64,000 nt of DNA from Sphingomonas_O antarctica (GCF_965137005.1 NZ_CBCRXM010000005.1:1-64000), one strand, 5' to 3'; shown: positions 16,960 through 26,119, counted from the stretch's first letter. Notes: generated from the sequence alone by a model not told the origin. Made by a program: numbers and translations.

Positions 16960-18330
16960 TCAACACGCGACGACGTTGACCGCGAGGCCGCCGAGCGAGG
17001 TTTCCTTGTAGCGCTCGCTCATGTCGAGTCCCGTCTTGCGCATGGTCTCGATCACTTGGTCGAGCGAGACGCGGTGCGTGCCATCGCCTAGCAGCGCGAG
17101 CCGCGCCGCCTCGATCGCCTTGATGCTGCCGACCGCGTTGCGCTCGATGCACGGCACCTGCACCAACCCGCCGACGGGATCGCAGGTCAGGCCCAGATTA
17201 TGCTCCATGCCGATCTCGGCGGCGTTTTCGACCTGCGCCGGGGTGCCGCCCAATGCTGCGGCGAGGCCCGCCGCGGCCATCGAACAGGCGACGCCGACCT
17301 CGCCCTGGCATCCCACTTCGGCACCGGAGATCGAGGCATTTTCCTTGAACAACGCGCCGATCGCGGCGGCGGTCAGCAGGTACGTCTCGACCCCGCCCGC
17401 GCACGATGCGGGGGCAAAGCGTTCGTAATAGCGCATGACAGCGGGCACGATGCCCGCCGCGCCGTTGGTCGGCGCGGTGACGACGCGCCCGCCTGCGGCA
17501 TTTTCCTCATTCACCGCCAGCGCCCACAAATTGACCCAGTCGATGACGGTCAGGGGATCCGCCAGCGCGCGCTCCTGCCGCTCGAGCAGCTTGCGAAACA
17601 TGTCCGGCGCGCGGCGCTTTACGTTCAGCCCGCCCGGCAAGATCCCCGACGCCGCGACGCCGCGATCGATACAGTCGGACATCGCGTCGCGGATCGCCTT
17701 GATCCGCGCGACGACCTCCTCGGGGGGCATCGATGCCTCTTCGTTGACGCGCATCAGTTCGGCGATGGTCTTGCCCTCGCGCGCGGTCATGGCGACCAGT
17801 TCGTCGCCCGATTTGAACGCGAACGGCACGTCCCAGCCGCCTTCGCTCGGCGCGTTGCGGCCCGTCTCCGCCTCGCCGATCACCGCGCCGCCGCCCACCG
17901 AATAAGCGGTCCAGTCGTTGATCGTTTGGCCGTCGGCATCGAACGCCGCAAAGGTCATCGCATTCGAATGAAACGGCAGCTTTTCCTTTTGCAGGAACAA
18001 CATGTCGCGCGCCTCGTCGAACGCGATGGCGCGCGTCCCGCCCAGCACCAGCCGCCCCGATCCGCGCACCTCGTCGACCACTCTGGCCAGCGTGTCGGGA
18101 CAAATCGTCGCGGGTCGCTCACCCGACAGGCCGAGGATGATCGCGCGATCGGTCGCATGGCCCTTGCCCGTCAGCGCAAGGCTGCCGAACAGACGCACTT
18201 CGACCCGCGCGACGCGCGCGTCGTCCTGCACGCGCGCGGCAAACTCCGCCGCCGCGGTCATCGGCCCCATGGTGTGCGACGACGACGGCCCGACGCCGAT
18301 CTTGAACAGGTCGAAGGTGGAGGCGGGCAT
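16960..18330 (-). CDS. sdaA: L-serine ammonia-lyase
   Basis: This is a single-chain iron-sulfur L-serine dehydratase of 456 residues that converts serine to pyruvate and ammonia. The N-terminal beta domain has the family hallmark FKIGVGPSSSHTMGP, and the alpha domain carries the cluster cysteines and the segment CQGEVGVACSMAAAGL. I chose the start at MPASTFD, since the 26 residues before it come from an intergenic repeat. The gene is 25 nt upstream of the beta-helix lipoprotein gene in the same direction. Confidence 0.95.
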   Translation of the reverse strand: MPASTFDLFKIGVGPSSSHTMGPMTAAAEFAARVQDDARVARVEVRLFGSLALTGKGHATDRAIILGLSGERPATICPDTLARVVDEVRGSGRLVLGGTRAIAFDEARDMLFLQKEKLPFHSNAMTFAAFDADGQTINDWTAYSVGGGAVIGEAETGRNAPSEGGWDVPFAFKSGDELVAMTAREGKTIAELMRVNEEASMPPEEVVARIKAIRDAMSDCIDRGVAASGILPGGLNVKRRAPDMFRKLLERQERALADPLTVIDWVNLWALAVNEENAAGGRVVTAPTNGAAGIVPAVMRYYERFAPASCAGGVETYLLTAAAIGALFKENASISGAEVGCQGEVGVACSMAAAGLAAALGGTPAQVENAAEIGMEHNLGLTCDPVGGLVQVPCIERNAVGSIKAIEAARLALLGDGTHRVSLDQVIETMRKTGLDMSERYKETSLGGLAVNVVAC

Positions 18331-18358
18331 TGATAAGCCCTTACGAGCCTCGGCCCGA

Positions 18359-18460
18359 AAGAAGAAGCGGGACCCCGGCTCGGAGGCCGGGGTGACGTAA
18401 ATGGGCATTCCAGCCAGATACTCGTCGCCCCGGGCTTGACCCGGGGTCCCGCTTCTTCTT
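18359..18460. repeat. Inverted dispersed repeat between sdaA and pabB
   Basis: Arms of 18 bp (aagaagaagcgggacccc and its complement) enclose about 66 bp that holds two more GC palindromes (ccccggctcggaggccgggg and ccccgggcttgacccgggg). The two halves are divergent copies of one common alphaproteobacterial repeat set head to head. It fills almost the whole gap between the divergent sdaA and pabB genes, so any promoters must lie in or beside it. Confidence 0.75.
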
Positions 18461-18470
18461 CCACAGCGTG

Positions 18471-20204
18471 ATGCTCGACACCGCCGCCCCCTTTGTTCTG
18501 CTTGACGATGCGCGGGAACGAGGTGCGTCGCCCGCGCGGCTGTATCAAGCGCCGGTGGAGGTCATCGCCACGCGCGATGTTGCGAAGGTGCGCGACTGCC
18601 TCGAGCGCATCCGTGAGGCGACGAAAACTGGTCGGCATGCGGCGGGGTTTCTCACCTACGAAGCAGGGTATGTCTTCGAGCCCAGCCTTGGCGTGCCGCC
18701 CATAGCGGGCCTGCCGCTGTTATGGTTCGGCGTCTTCGACACCTATGAGGAAATCGCCGCCGAGGCCGTCCCTGCACTCCTCCCCGATCCGGCCAGCGCG
18801 TGGCTCGGCCGGCCGCAACCGCGCATTACCTACGCGGATTACGACCAGAAACTCGCGCGCATTCTCGAATTGATCGCGGCGGGGGATATTTATCAGGCGA
18901 ATCTGACGTTCCGCGCCGACGTTCCGTTCGTCGGCGATCCGCTGGCGCTTTATGCCGGGCTCCGTGAGCGGTCCCGTGCGGGCTATGGCGGGATCGTCTG
19001 GACGGGGGCGGACATGCTCCTGTCCGCGTCCCCCGAACTGTTCTTCACGCTCGAAGACGGCGCGCTCAGGGCCAAGCCGATGAAGGGCACCGCGCGCGAC
19101 CGCGCCGCCGCCGCGCGCCTTGCGACCGACGAGAAACAGCGCGCCGAAAACCTGATGATCGTCGATCTCCTCCGCAACGATCTGTCGCGCGTCGCCGTGC
19201 CGGGGAGCGTCGCGGTGCCGCGCCTGTTCGAGATCGAAAGCTATCCGACGGTCCATCAGATGACCTCGACCGTCACCGCCACGCTCGCCCCCGAACGTGA
19301 CGCCGTCGATGTCATCGCCGCGCTGTTCCCCTGCGGCTCGATCACCGGCGCGCCCAAAATCCGCGCGATGGAGGTGATCGCCGAAGTCGAGGACGAACCG
19401 CGCGGGGCCTATTGCGGCAGCATCGGGCGGATCGACGCGGGTGGGACGGGGGCTGCATTCAACGTCGCGATCCGCACGCTGCATGTCGTTGGCGAGACCG
19501 CGACCCTCGGTCTCGGTTCGGGGATCGTCGCCGACTCGTCCGCGCCCGACGAATGGGCCGAATGCCTCGCCAAGGGCGCGTTCGTCGCCTCGCCCCCGGC
19601 GTTCGACCTGATCGAAACCATGGCGTTCGATCCGCTCGACGGGATCGTCCACATCAAGGCGCATATGGAACGGTTGGCATCCTCCGCCGCCGTCTTTGGA
19701 TTCAAATTCGATCGCCACGGGGTTCGCAACGACCTTCAGGCCGCGACGTTTCGCTTGCGCGAACCGGTTCGGGTGCGCCTGATCCTGTCGCGCACCGGTG
19801 CTACGTCGATCCAGGTCACGCCGCTGCCCGATATTCCCGAAGGCCCGGTGCCGGTCGCGATCGTCGCGCGTCCGACCCATGCGCGCGATATCCGGCTGAT
19901 CCACAAGACGACCGACCGGCGGATTTATCCACGACGTCCGGATGGCGCGTTCGAGATCGTCATGACCGATGCCGACGGCTTCCTGACCGAAGGCAGCTTC
20001 ACCAGTTTGTTCGTTGCCGATGCCACGGGTCGTTTGCGGACGCCGCCGCTGGCACATGGTCTGCTGCCCGGCATCCTCCGCGCCGATCTTTTAGCCGATG
20101 GGCGGGCATATGAAGCCGAATTGACCGCCTCCGACCTGCAAAACACTTTCTTCGTCGGCAATTCGCTGCGTGGCCTGTTGCCCGCGCGCCTCCTTCGCCT
20201 ATAG
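18471..20204 (+). CDS. pabB: Aminodeoxychorismate synthase component I fused to 4-amino-4-deoxychorismate lyase
   Basis: The 577-residue fusion covers the last two steps to p-aminobenzoate for folate. The N-terminal 380 residues are a PabB/TrpE chorismate-binding domain (ANLTFRAD, MKGTARDR, LIVDLLRNDLSR, PCGSITGAPK). The C-terminal 190 are a class IV aminotransferase-like PabC domain with the PLP lysine in IHKTTDRRIY, and TEGSFTSLF and HGLLPGILR. A PabA glutaminase partner is not in the window. A GTG one codon upstream (18468) is an alternative start. Confidence 0.93.
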   Translation: MLDTAAPFVLLDDARERGASPARLYQAPVEVIATRDVAKVRDCLERIREATKTGRHAAGFLTYEAGYVFEPSLGVPPIAGLPLLWFGVFDTYEEIAAEAVPALLPDPASAWLGRPQPRITYADYDQKLARILELIAAGDIYQANLTFRADVPFVGDPLALYAGLRERSRAGYGGIVWTGADMLLSASPELFFTLEDGALRAKPMKGTARDRAAAARLATDEKQRAENLMIVDLLRNDLSRVAVPGSVAVPRLFEIESYPTVHQMTSTVTATLAPERDAVDVIAALFPCGSITGAPKIRAMEVIAEVEDEPRGAYCGSIGRIDAGGTGAAFNVAIRTLHVVGETATLGLGSGIVADSSAPDEWAECLAKGAFVASPPAFDLIETMAFDPLDGIVHIKAHMERLASSAAVFGFKFDRHGVRNDLQAATFRLREPVRVRLILSRTGATSIQVTPLPDIPEGPVPVAIVARPTHARDIRLIHKTTDRRIYPRRPDGAFEIVMTDADGFLTEGSFTSLFVADATGRLRTPPLAHGLLPGILRADLLADGRAYEAELTASDLQNTFFVGNSLRGLLPARLLRL

Positions 20205-20230
20205 CCGCCTGCGCAACACGGGGGACCAAC

Positions 20231-21433
20231 GTGCCGCAGCTGTCCGACGCCATCAATCGCATTTCTCCGTCGCAAACGCTGGCGATGACCGCACGCGTCG
20301 GCGCGCTCAAACGCGCGGGTGTCGATGTGATCGGGCTCAGCGCGGGCGAACCCGACTTCGACACGCCCGATTTCGTCAAGGAAGCGGCGATCGACGCGAT
20401 CCGCGCGGGCCAGACCAAATATACCGATGTCGACGGCACCGTCGCGCTGAAGCAAGCGATCGCCGACAAATTCCTGCGCGACAACGACCTGACCTACGGG
20501 CTCGATCAGATCAGCGTGAATTCGGGCGGCAAGCACACCCTGTTCAACGCGTTCGTGGCGACGGTTCAGGCGGGCGACGAGGTGATCATCCCCGCGCCTT
20601 ATTGGGTCAGCTATCCCGACATCGTCCAATTCGCCGGCGGCACCCCGGTGTTCCTCGTCGCGGGTGCCAACCAACTGTACAAGATTTTGCCCGAACAGCT
20701 CGAGGCGGCGATTACGCCCCGGACCAAATGGGTGCTGCTCAATTCGCCGTCCAATCCGACCGGCGCGGCCTATTCGGCGGACGAATTGCGGGGCTTGGGC
20801 GACGTGCTGTTGCGCCACCCGCACGTCATGGTCCTGACCGACGATATGTACGAGCATATCTGGTACGCCGACAAGCCGTTCGCGACGATCGCCCAGGTCT
20901 GTCCCGGGCTCTACGACCGCACGCTGACGGTCAATGGCGCGTCGAAAGCCTATGCGATGACCGGCTGGCGGATCGGCTATGCCGGCGGCCCCGCATGGCT
21001 GATCAAGGCGATGGCCAAATTGCAATCGCAGTCGACGTCCAACCCATCGTCGATCAGCCAGGCGGCGGTGCTCGGCGCGCTGACCGGCGATCAATCGTTC
21101 CTGAAGGAACGCAATGCCGCGTTCCGCCGTCGTCGCGATCTGGTCGTGGCTGGGCTCAACGCCGCGCCGGGACTGCATTGCCCGACGCCCGAAGGTGCCT
21201 TCTACGTCTATCCCGATGCGACCGGCTGTATCGGCAAGCGCACGCCCGATGGAAAAATCATCGAAAACGACAGCGATCTGATCGATTATTTTCTCGATCA
21301 CGCGCAAGTGGCGGCGGTTCCGGGCGTCGCTTTCGGGGTTAGTCCTGCGTTTCGCGTAAGTTACGCGACATCGGAAGCGATCTTGACCGAGGCCTGCCGC
21401 CGCATTCGCGCGGCTTGCGAGGCACTATCCTGA
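20231..21433 (+). CDS. aatA: Pyridoxal phosphate-dependent aspartate aminotransferase
   Basis: The 400-residue class I aminotransferase belongs to the AAT I-gamma group. It has SAGEPDFDTP, NSPSNPTGAAYS, the TDDMYEHIWY region and the PLP lysine in NGASKAYAMTGWRIGYAGG. It transfers the amino group between aspartate and 2-oxoglutarate; relatives also accept prephenate. The start is a GTG. It follows pabB by 26 nt in the same direction, so they are likely cotranscribed. A hairpin overlaps its stop codon. Confidence 0.92.
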   Translation: MPQLSDAINRISPSQTLAMTARVGALKRAGVDVIGLSAGEPDFDTPDFVKEAAIDAIRAGQTKYTDVDGTVALKQAIADKFLRDNDLTYGLDQISVNSGGKHTLFNAFVATVQAGDEVIIPAPYWVSYPDIVQFAGGTPVFLVAGANQLYKILPEQLEAAITPRTKWVLLNSPSNPTGAAYSADELRGLGDVLLRHPHVMVLTDDMYEHIWYADKPFATIAQVCPGLYDRTLTVNGASKAYAMTGWRIGYAGGPAWLIKAMAKLQSQSTSNPSSISQAAVLGALTGDQSFLKERNAAFRRRRDLVVAGLNAAPGLHCPTPEGAFYVYPDATGCIGKRTPDGKIIENDSDLIDYFLDHAQVAAVPGVAFGVSPAFRVSYATSEAILTEACRRIRAACEALS

Positions 21434-21506
21434 ACAAAAGATAATCTTGTTGTTCAACTCCGGTGAAACCGGAGGCGCGCATCTTACGTATATCGATGCA
21501 TATACG
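21431..21506. other. Three consecutive inverted repeats upstream of the 33-aa gene and msrA
   Basis: Hairpin 1 (21431-21456, tgaacaa...ttgttca plus aagat/atctt) includes the aatA stop. Hairpin 2 (21458-21474) is ctccggt-gaa-accggag. Hairpin 3 (21487-21506) is cgtatat-cgatgc-atatacg, 11 nt before the start of the small ORF. The first may end aatA transcription; the AT-rich third one looks more like an operator than a terminator. No known regulator site is matched. Confidence 0.45.
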
Positions 21507-21517
21507 GGAGACGCGAG

Positions 21518-21619
21518 ATGCTCGCACTGTTGAAGAATGACTTTACGCAGCGCTTCGCCGCGGGGTTCGCGCTGACCGCCGCCGTGATGGCGGTGTTGAC
21601 CCAGCCAGGTATCCTGTGA
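21518..21619 (+). CDS. 33-residue membrane peptide coupled to msrA
   Basis: The ORF starts at an ATG with a GGGAG ribosome site 8 nt upstream and ends in a TGA that overlaps the GTG of msrA (GTGA). The peptide reads MLALLKNDFTQRF, then a hydrophobic stretch (FALTAAVMAVLTQPGIL). One membrane helix is likely. It could be a leader peptide for translational coupling or a small membrane protein in its own right. I know no family for it. Confidence 0.5.
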   Translation: MLALLKNDFTQRFAAGFALTAAVMAVLTQPGIL

Positions 21620-22302
21620 GCGCGCTGCGACGCCTGCTGACCGGTGCGGCCGTTGCCGCCGCCGCGCTCGGCGTCGCGACGCTTGCGCCATTGGCGCAGG
21701 CGGCTGAGCGCACCGTGCTGGTGCCCGTCGCCAAGACCGACGTCGCCGCCCGGGGTAACACCGCCACCGCCGTGCTGGCGGGCGGGTGCTTCTGGGGCAT
21801 GGAAGCGGTGTTCAGCCATGTGAAGGGCGTTCGCCAGGTCGTGTCCGGCTATGCCGGCGGCACCGCGCAGACCGCCAATTACGAGACGGTTTCCACCGAA
21901 ACCACGCATCATGCGGAGGCGGTGCGGATCACCTACGACCCCCGCCAGGTCAGCTATGCCACGTTGCTGCGGGTGTATTTCTCCGTTGCCCACAATCCGA
22001 CCGAGCTGAACCGGCAGGGTCCGGATTCGGGAACCAGCTATCGCAGCGCGATCTTCCCGCAATCGCCCGATCAGGCGCGCGTGGCGCGTGCGTATATCGC
22101 GCAGCTGAACGCCGCACACAGCTGGGGCGGCCCGCTCGCGACCAAGGTCGAAAGCGGCGGCTTCTTCCCCGCCGAGGCGTATCACCAGAATTTTGCGCGC
22201 CTGAACCCGCAGCACGGTTATATCCGCATGTGGGATGCGCCGAAACTGACGGCGTTCCAGCACACTTTGCCGCAGCTCTATACGCCCGCCTGGGCGGCTT
22301 AA
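21616..22302 (+). CDS. msrA: Peptide-methionine (S)-S-oxide reductase, exported
   Basis: MsrA reduces methionine-S-sulfoxide in proteins. The 228-residue protein has a signal peptide (RRLLTGAAVAAAALGVATLAPLAQAAE), so it acts in the periplasm. The catalytic motif GGCFWGMEAVF is intact, with GYAGG and the YHQNF end of the domain. It has only one cysteine: the position after NPQHGY, often Cys in resolving-type MsrA, is Ile here. Recycling must therefore use an external thiol. The GTG start overlaps the small upstream ORF. Confidence 0.94.
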   Translation: MSALRRLLTGAAVAAAALGVATLAPLAQAAERTVLVPVAKTDVAARGNTATAVLAGGCFWGMEAVFSHVKGVRQVVSGYAGGTAQTANYETVSTETTHHAEAVRITYDPRQVSYATLLRVYFSVAHNPTELNRQGPDSGTSYRSAIFPQSPDQARVARAYIAQLNAAHSWGGPLATKVESGGFFPAEAYHQNFARLNPQHGYIRMWDAPKLTAFQHTLPQLYTPAWAA

Positions 22303-24377
22303 AACTCGCCGCCGATCCCCACTTTCGCGCCGGTGTTCTTGCCGCCGGCGTGACTGACACCGGCATGAACCGAGAAGGGCGCGTCGCCAAAACGGTGCGC
22401 CAGGCTGGCACTGAACGCCACTTCTCCGCGGAATACCGCCGCATTGGACTCATAGGTCGTCTTGCCGGCACCCGACGGCATGCTCGGGGTCGATAACGCC
22501 ATTGCGGCGGCAATGCCGCGCCGGCTTTCGCGCCGGTCATAGGCTGCCAGGTCGAACAGCTGGTTGATCGAACGGCCCTGCGCCGCAACGGTATCGTCGA
22601 TCGCCGCCTGGCTGGTCTGCAAGCTCTCGATCTGCGCGTTCTGCTGCATGGCCACCAGCGATGCTCCCGACTGCCCGCCCTTGCCGAGGGTGCCGTTGGC
22701 ATCGACCGTGACATAGAATTCGGTGCCGGTCTGCGCGGCATCCGACGCGGCGATGTCGCCCAATTGCACCGACGTGCCCGATCCGCCCAATTTGACCTGA
22801 TTGGCGGCGGTCGTCGCGGCGTTGGCACCGATGGCGGTCGAACCGGCAAAGCTGGCAGTCGCCATATAACCGATCGCCGACGTGTTCATCGCCGATGCCG
22901 TGCTCTTGCCGCCGATCGCGGTCGTCTGCACATTGGTCGCGACCGCACCCGCGCCGATGGCCGTCGCGAACGTCCCCGTCGCCTGGCTGAGGTAACCGAT
23001 CGAGGTCGCGACCAGGCCTGTCGCCTGCGCCGACGAACCGAGGCCCAGGCTGCCCAGCGTCGTGGCGTTGGCACCATTGCCCAGTGAGACTGCGGCGGAT
23101 CCCGACGCGTTCGACGAACTGCCCAACGCCAGCGCGTTCGACGCGGTCGCCTGGCTGAAATACCCCAGCGCGACCGCGCCAAATCCGACTGCCTGATCGG
23201 CATCGCCGATCGCGACCGCGCCCTGACCGTTCGCGGTCGAGCGGTTGCCGATCGACGTCGCGCCGATCCCGCCGGTGGCGACGTTGGTCGTGCCGATCGC
23301 GACGCTGTTGGCATTGCTGGCCAGCGCATCGGTGCCGATGGCGATGCTGTCCGCGCCGGTCGCGTTGGCGCCGATGACGCCGACATCGCCGCCGTCGGTG
23401 CCCAGTGCGACGCTGCGCGCCCCGGATGCGCGCGCGGCGCCGCCGATGGCCGTCGCGCCGGCGGTGAGCGCTTGTGAATCGGTGCCGATGGCGGTGCCGT
23501 TGATGGCCGCGGCATTGGCGCCATGGCCGACCGCGATGGCGTCCTGCGCGGTTGCGCCACTGAACGTGCCCAACGCGACCGCACTGTCGCCGGACGCGCC
23601 CGCGCCGGAACCGAATGAAACGCTGGCATCGCCATCCGACGCCGCGCCCACGCCGATTGCCACGGCCGAGGTGGTGGCCGAAGCACCCGCGCCGACGGCG
23701 ACACCGTTGGTGTCGCTGGACGCGGTCGTACCTACCGCGACGGCATAATCACCCGTCGCAAATGCAAGAAAGCCGTTGGCGACCGCGAATTGTCCGGCCG
23801 AGGAATTGAATCCGGTGGCCGTTCCGTTGCCCGACGCCTGCGCCGTATAACCGATCGCCGTCGCCCCGTCCGCTTGGGCCTGGGACTGTGACCCCGCCGC
23901 TAGGCTGTTCGCGCCCGTCGCCGTCGCGCCATGGCCGATTGCCGTCGACAAGGTCCCGAGAGCACTGGAGGTGCCGCCAATCGCGGTCGAGGAATCGACC
24001 GTTGCGCGCGCATCGCTGCCCAGCGCGGTGCTGTTCGCCCCCGACGCCACCGCGCCAAGCGCGTCGCCGTCCCCTGAGTCCCCGCCAATTGCGACACTGT
24101 TCGCGCCGGTTGCGCGCGTGGCGTTGCCGAGTGCGGTCGCCTGGGCTCCGCTTGCCTGTGCGGTTGCGCCCAGCGCCGTTGCCGCATTACCCGTTGCAGC
24201 CGCTTCGCCCCCCACCGCCGTAGCATTGGCCGTCGTCGCGGTAGAGTTGGTACCGCATTCGGTCGAACGCGTATTTACGCCGTCATTGCAGGGCGCCGTG
24301 CCGTCGGCGCGCGCCGGTGAGGCGGCGAGCGCGCACAAGGCGGTCGACGTCAAGATCAGATGCTTGCGGAAGTTCAT
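22299..24377 (-). CDS. YadA-like trimeric autotransporter adhesin
   Basis: The protein of 692 residues has a signal peptide (MNFRKHLILTSTALCALAASPARA) and then about 450 residues of YadA-head repeats with the AxAxG and SxAxG pattern every 14-16 residues (for example AVAIGDADQAVGFGAVALG). A neck (NQVKLGGSGTSV), a short coiled coil (AQIESLQTSQAAIDDTVAAQGRS) and a C-terminal YadA beta-barrel anchor ending GIGGEF follow. Three chains would form one outer-membrane pore and surface fibre for adhesion. The start at 24377 is chosen over an upstream ATG at 24404. It converges with msrA, sharing TTAA. Confidence 0.92.
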   Translation of the reverse strand: MNFRKHLILTSTALCALAASPARADGTAPCNDGVNTRSTECGTNSTATTANATAVGGEAAATGNAATALGATAQASGAQATALGNATRATGANSVAIGGDSGDGDALGAVASGANSTALGSDARATVDSSTAIGGTSSALGTLSTAIGHGATATGANSLAAGSQSQAQADGATAIGYTAQASGNGTATGFNSSAGQFAVANGFLAFATGDYAVAVGTTASSDTNGVAVGAGASATTSAVAIGVGAASDGDASVSFGSGAGASGDSAVALGTFSGATAQDAIAVGHGANAAAINGTAIGTDSQALTAGATAIGGAARASGARSVALGTDGGDVGVIGANATGADSIAIGTDALASNANSVAIGTTNVATGGIGATSIGNRSTANGQGAVAIGDADQAVGFGAVALGYFSQATASNALALGSSSNASGSAAVSLGNGANATTLGSLGLGSSAQATGLVATSIGYLSQATGTFATAIGAGAVATNVQTTAIGGKSTASAMNTSAIGYMATASFAGSTAIGANAATTAANQVKLGGSGTSVQLGDIAASDAAQTGTEFYVTVDANGTLGKGGQSGASLVAMQQNAQIESLQTSQAAIDDTVAAQGRSINQLFDLAAYDRRESRRGIAAAMALSTPSMPSGAGKTTYESNAAVFRGEVAFSASLAHRFGDAPFSVHAGVSHAGGKNTGAKVGIGGEF

Positions 24378-24481
24378 GCCCGGTCCCCAATCGCGACGCG
24401 TCAAATGGCGCCTGTGTCGAGGTTATCACAAAGGAATAAGGTTAACATCGTCGTAAAATGTGCGCCCTACGCTGCGCGTTT

Positions 24482-25144
24482 CTATGCCGCGAGTGGAAAG
24501 CTCAACAGTCGGTCCTGCACCGGCACCAGTGCGCGTGCCCGGCTACCCACTGCGCGGATGATTTCGGGATGGTGGGCATCGAGCCCCCCGGTCAGCGCGC
24601 CAAAAGCGGGCAGGATGAGCTTTGTCGCACTCATCACGAAACAACGGCGCGCGACGCGACGGCCACGGGCAGTGACGCGCAATTTCGGGTGGAAATGGCC
24701 GGACAGTTCGGGGCGCGGGTCGTCGGGCTCGGCTTCGTGGCGCAGGATCACGCCGTCGACCCTCGCCTCATCGACAACCCGACCGCCGCAATGATCGGTC
24801 ATCCCGGCATCGTGATTGCCCGCGATCCACACCCAGTCGGTGACTGCGGTCATCGCGCGTAATTGCAATTGCGCAGCGGGGCTGAGCCGCTCGCAGCCCT
24901 TCTTGTCGTGAAAGCTGTCGCCAAGGCAGTACAGCGTTTCGGCGCGGGTGATGGCCAGCAGATCGGCCACCTCACTCAACGTCGCCTCACTGTCGTAGGG
25001 CGGCAACATCTGTCCGAATTTGGCGAACCAGCTCGCTTTTTCGAGGTGCAGATCGGCGACGATCAGCGCGCGCTGCGCCGGCCAATAGAGTGCGCCCTGC
25101 GCCAACGCGGCGAACTCGACATGCGCGAACGGAAAGCGAACCAT
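24482..25144 (-). CDS. pdeM: Ligase-associated DNA damage response endonuclease PdeM
   Basis: The 220-residue calcineurin-like metallophosphoesterase has ADLHLEK, LGDSFHD, AGNHD and SGHFHPK, the full set of metal-binding motifs. This subfamily is known as the PdeM member of the ligase-associated DNA repair gene set (ligase, DEXH helicase, exonuclease, phosphoesterase). It lies downstream of the DEXH helicase on the same strand with an aspartyl protease gene in between. The start at MVRFPF has AAGGGG upstream. Confidence 0.9.
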   Translation of the reverse strand: MVRFPFAHVEFAALAQGALYWPAQRALIVADLHLEKASWFAKFGQMLPPYDSEATLSEVADLLAITRAETLYCLGDSFHDKKGCERLSPAAQLQLRAMTAVTDWVWIAGNHDAGMTDHCGGRVVDEARVDGVILRHEAEPDDPRPELSGHFHPKLRVTARGRRVARRCFVMSATKLILPAFGALTGGLDAHHPEIIRAVGSRARALVPVQDRLLSFPLAA

Positions 25145-25152
25145 GCCTCCCC

Positions 25153-26085
25153 TTATTCGGTCAGGCAGCGCACCTGCAACTTGCAAACTGCGGGGGGCAG
25201 GAAGCGAACCTTCTTTTCCGCGAAATCGACCGACACGCGCCGAAACCCGCGCAGCGTGTCCATCCCCAGTAACATTGCGGGTTTTTGGGTCAGGCCAAAG
25301 CGCTTGAACGGGTGCGCGTCGGCAAAGGCGATGACGACGTTCTGAACATTGATCCCGCCGATCCGCACGCGTCCGACAGCCGCCACTTGTGCCGCCAACC
25401 GCCCGCCGGTCACGTCGACCAGTTCGGTGTTGAAGAACGCCATCCGACCGTTGCGCTTCGCGAGCAATTTGCGAAGCGGGCCATTGCCGATCGTATTCTG
25501 CGCCCCGGAATCGATGATCACGGTGACCGGCGTTCCATCGACATCGGCATCGACCAGGACCAGTTGACCGTAGCGCGAGCGCGCCGTGACGACGATCGTG
25601 TCATCGTCGAAATGCTCTTTTTCGCCCGCCGCGAGAACAGTCATCGTCCGCTTGCGGAAATCCATGACGATCCGGCGGCCCTTGAGAGTGTCGACCCCGA
25701 GCAGTCCTTGTGCGCCGATATTGGTCTGGTCGAGCGCCGCGGCGTCCACCTCGTCAGTGTCATGTCCGGCGATGCGGATCGTCGGCACGCGCACCGTCGA
25801 TATTTCGGAGACCCCCGACATCGAGTGGAGGATCGCACGGCTGCCGGTTTTCAGGCCCAACCGGTCGGCGACTTCGTGCGACACGACGGTGCGGTCTGCG
25901 CCGGTATCGACGACGAAGTGATAGGGACCCTGGCCCGAAATCGTCACCGGCACGGTCATGCGCATCGCGTCGTCATTGGCGGTGGCGACCTGAGCAGTAT
26001 GTTCAACCGGCGCCGTTTCGGGTGGCGCAGCCGCTAGGCTCAGCACACCGGCGACAGCGATCGAAAGGCCTCTCCCAAAGCTCAT
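25153..26085 (-). CDS. Retroviral-type aspartyl protease family protein (secreted)
   Basis: The 310-residue protein has a signal peptide (SIAVAGVLSLAAAPP) and two pepsin-like lobes, each with its own active-site motif: VVDTGADRTVVS at about residue 60 and IIDSGAQNTIG at about 190. Two lobes in one chain could form one complete active site. Function is unknown; bacterial relatives are periplasmic proteases. It is placed between the DEXH helicase and pdeM, 34 nt from the former and 8 nt from the latter, so it may be cotranscribed with repair genes. Confidence 0.85.
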   Translation of the reverse strand: MSFGRGLSIAVAGVLSLAAAPPETAPVEHTAQVATANDDAMRMTVPVTISGQGPYHFVVDTGADRTVVSHEVADRLGLKTGSRAILHSMSGVSEISTVRVPTIRIAGHDTDEVDAAALDQTNIGAQGLLGVDTLKGRRIVMDFRKRTMTVLAAGEKEHFDDDTIVVTARSRYGQLVLVDADVDGTPVTVIIDSGAQNTIGNGPLRKLLAKRNGRMAFFNTELVDVTGGRLAAQVAAVGRVRIGGINVQNVVIAFADAHPFKRFGLTQKPAMLLGMDTLRGFRRVSVDFAEKKVRFLPPAVCKLQVRCLTE

Positions 26086-26119
26086 GTGACGGGCATGACA
26101 GATCGTGACGAAAGCGCAA

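Noticed and set aside
22299..24377. Regular periodic repeats that could suggest a tandem or CRISPR-like array
   Set aside because: The period follows the 14-16 residue YadA-head repeat in protein and the DNA copies vary at third positions; there are no constant repeats with unique spacers.
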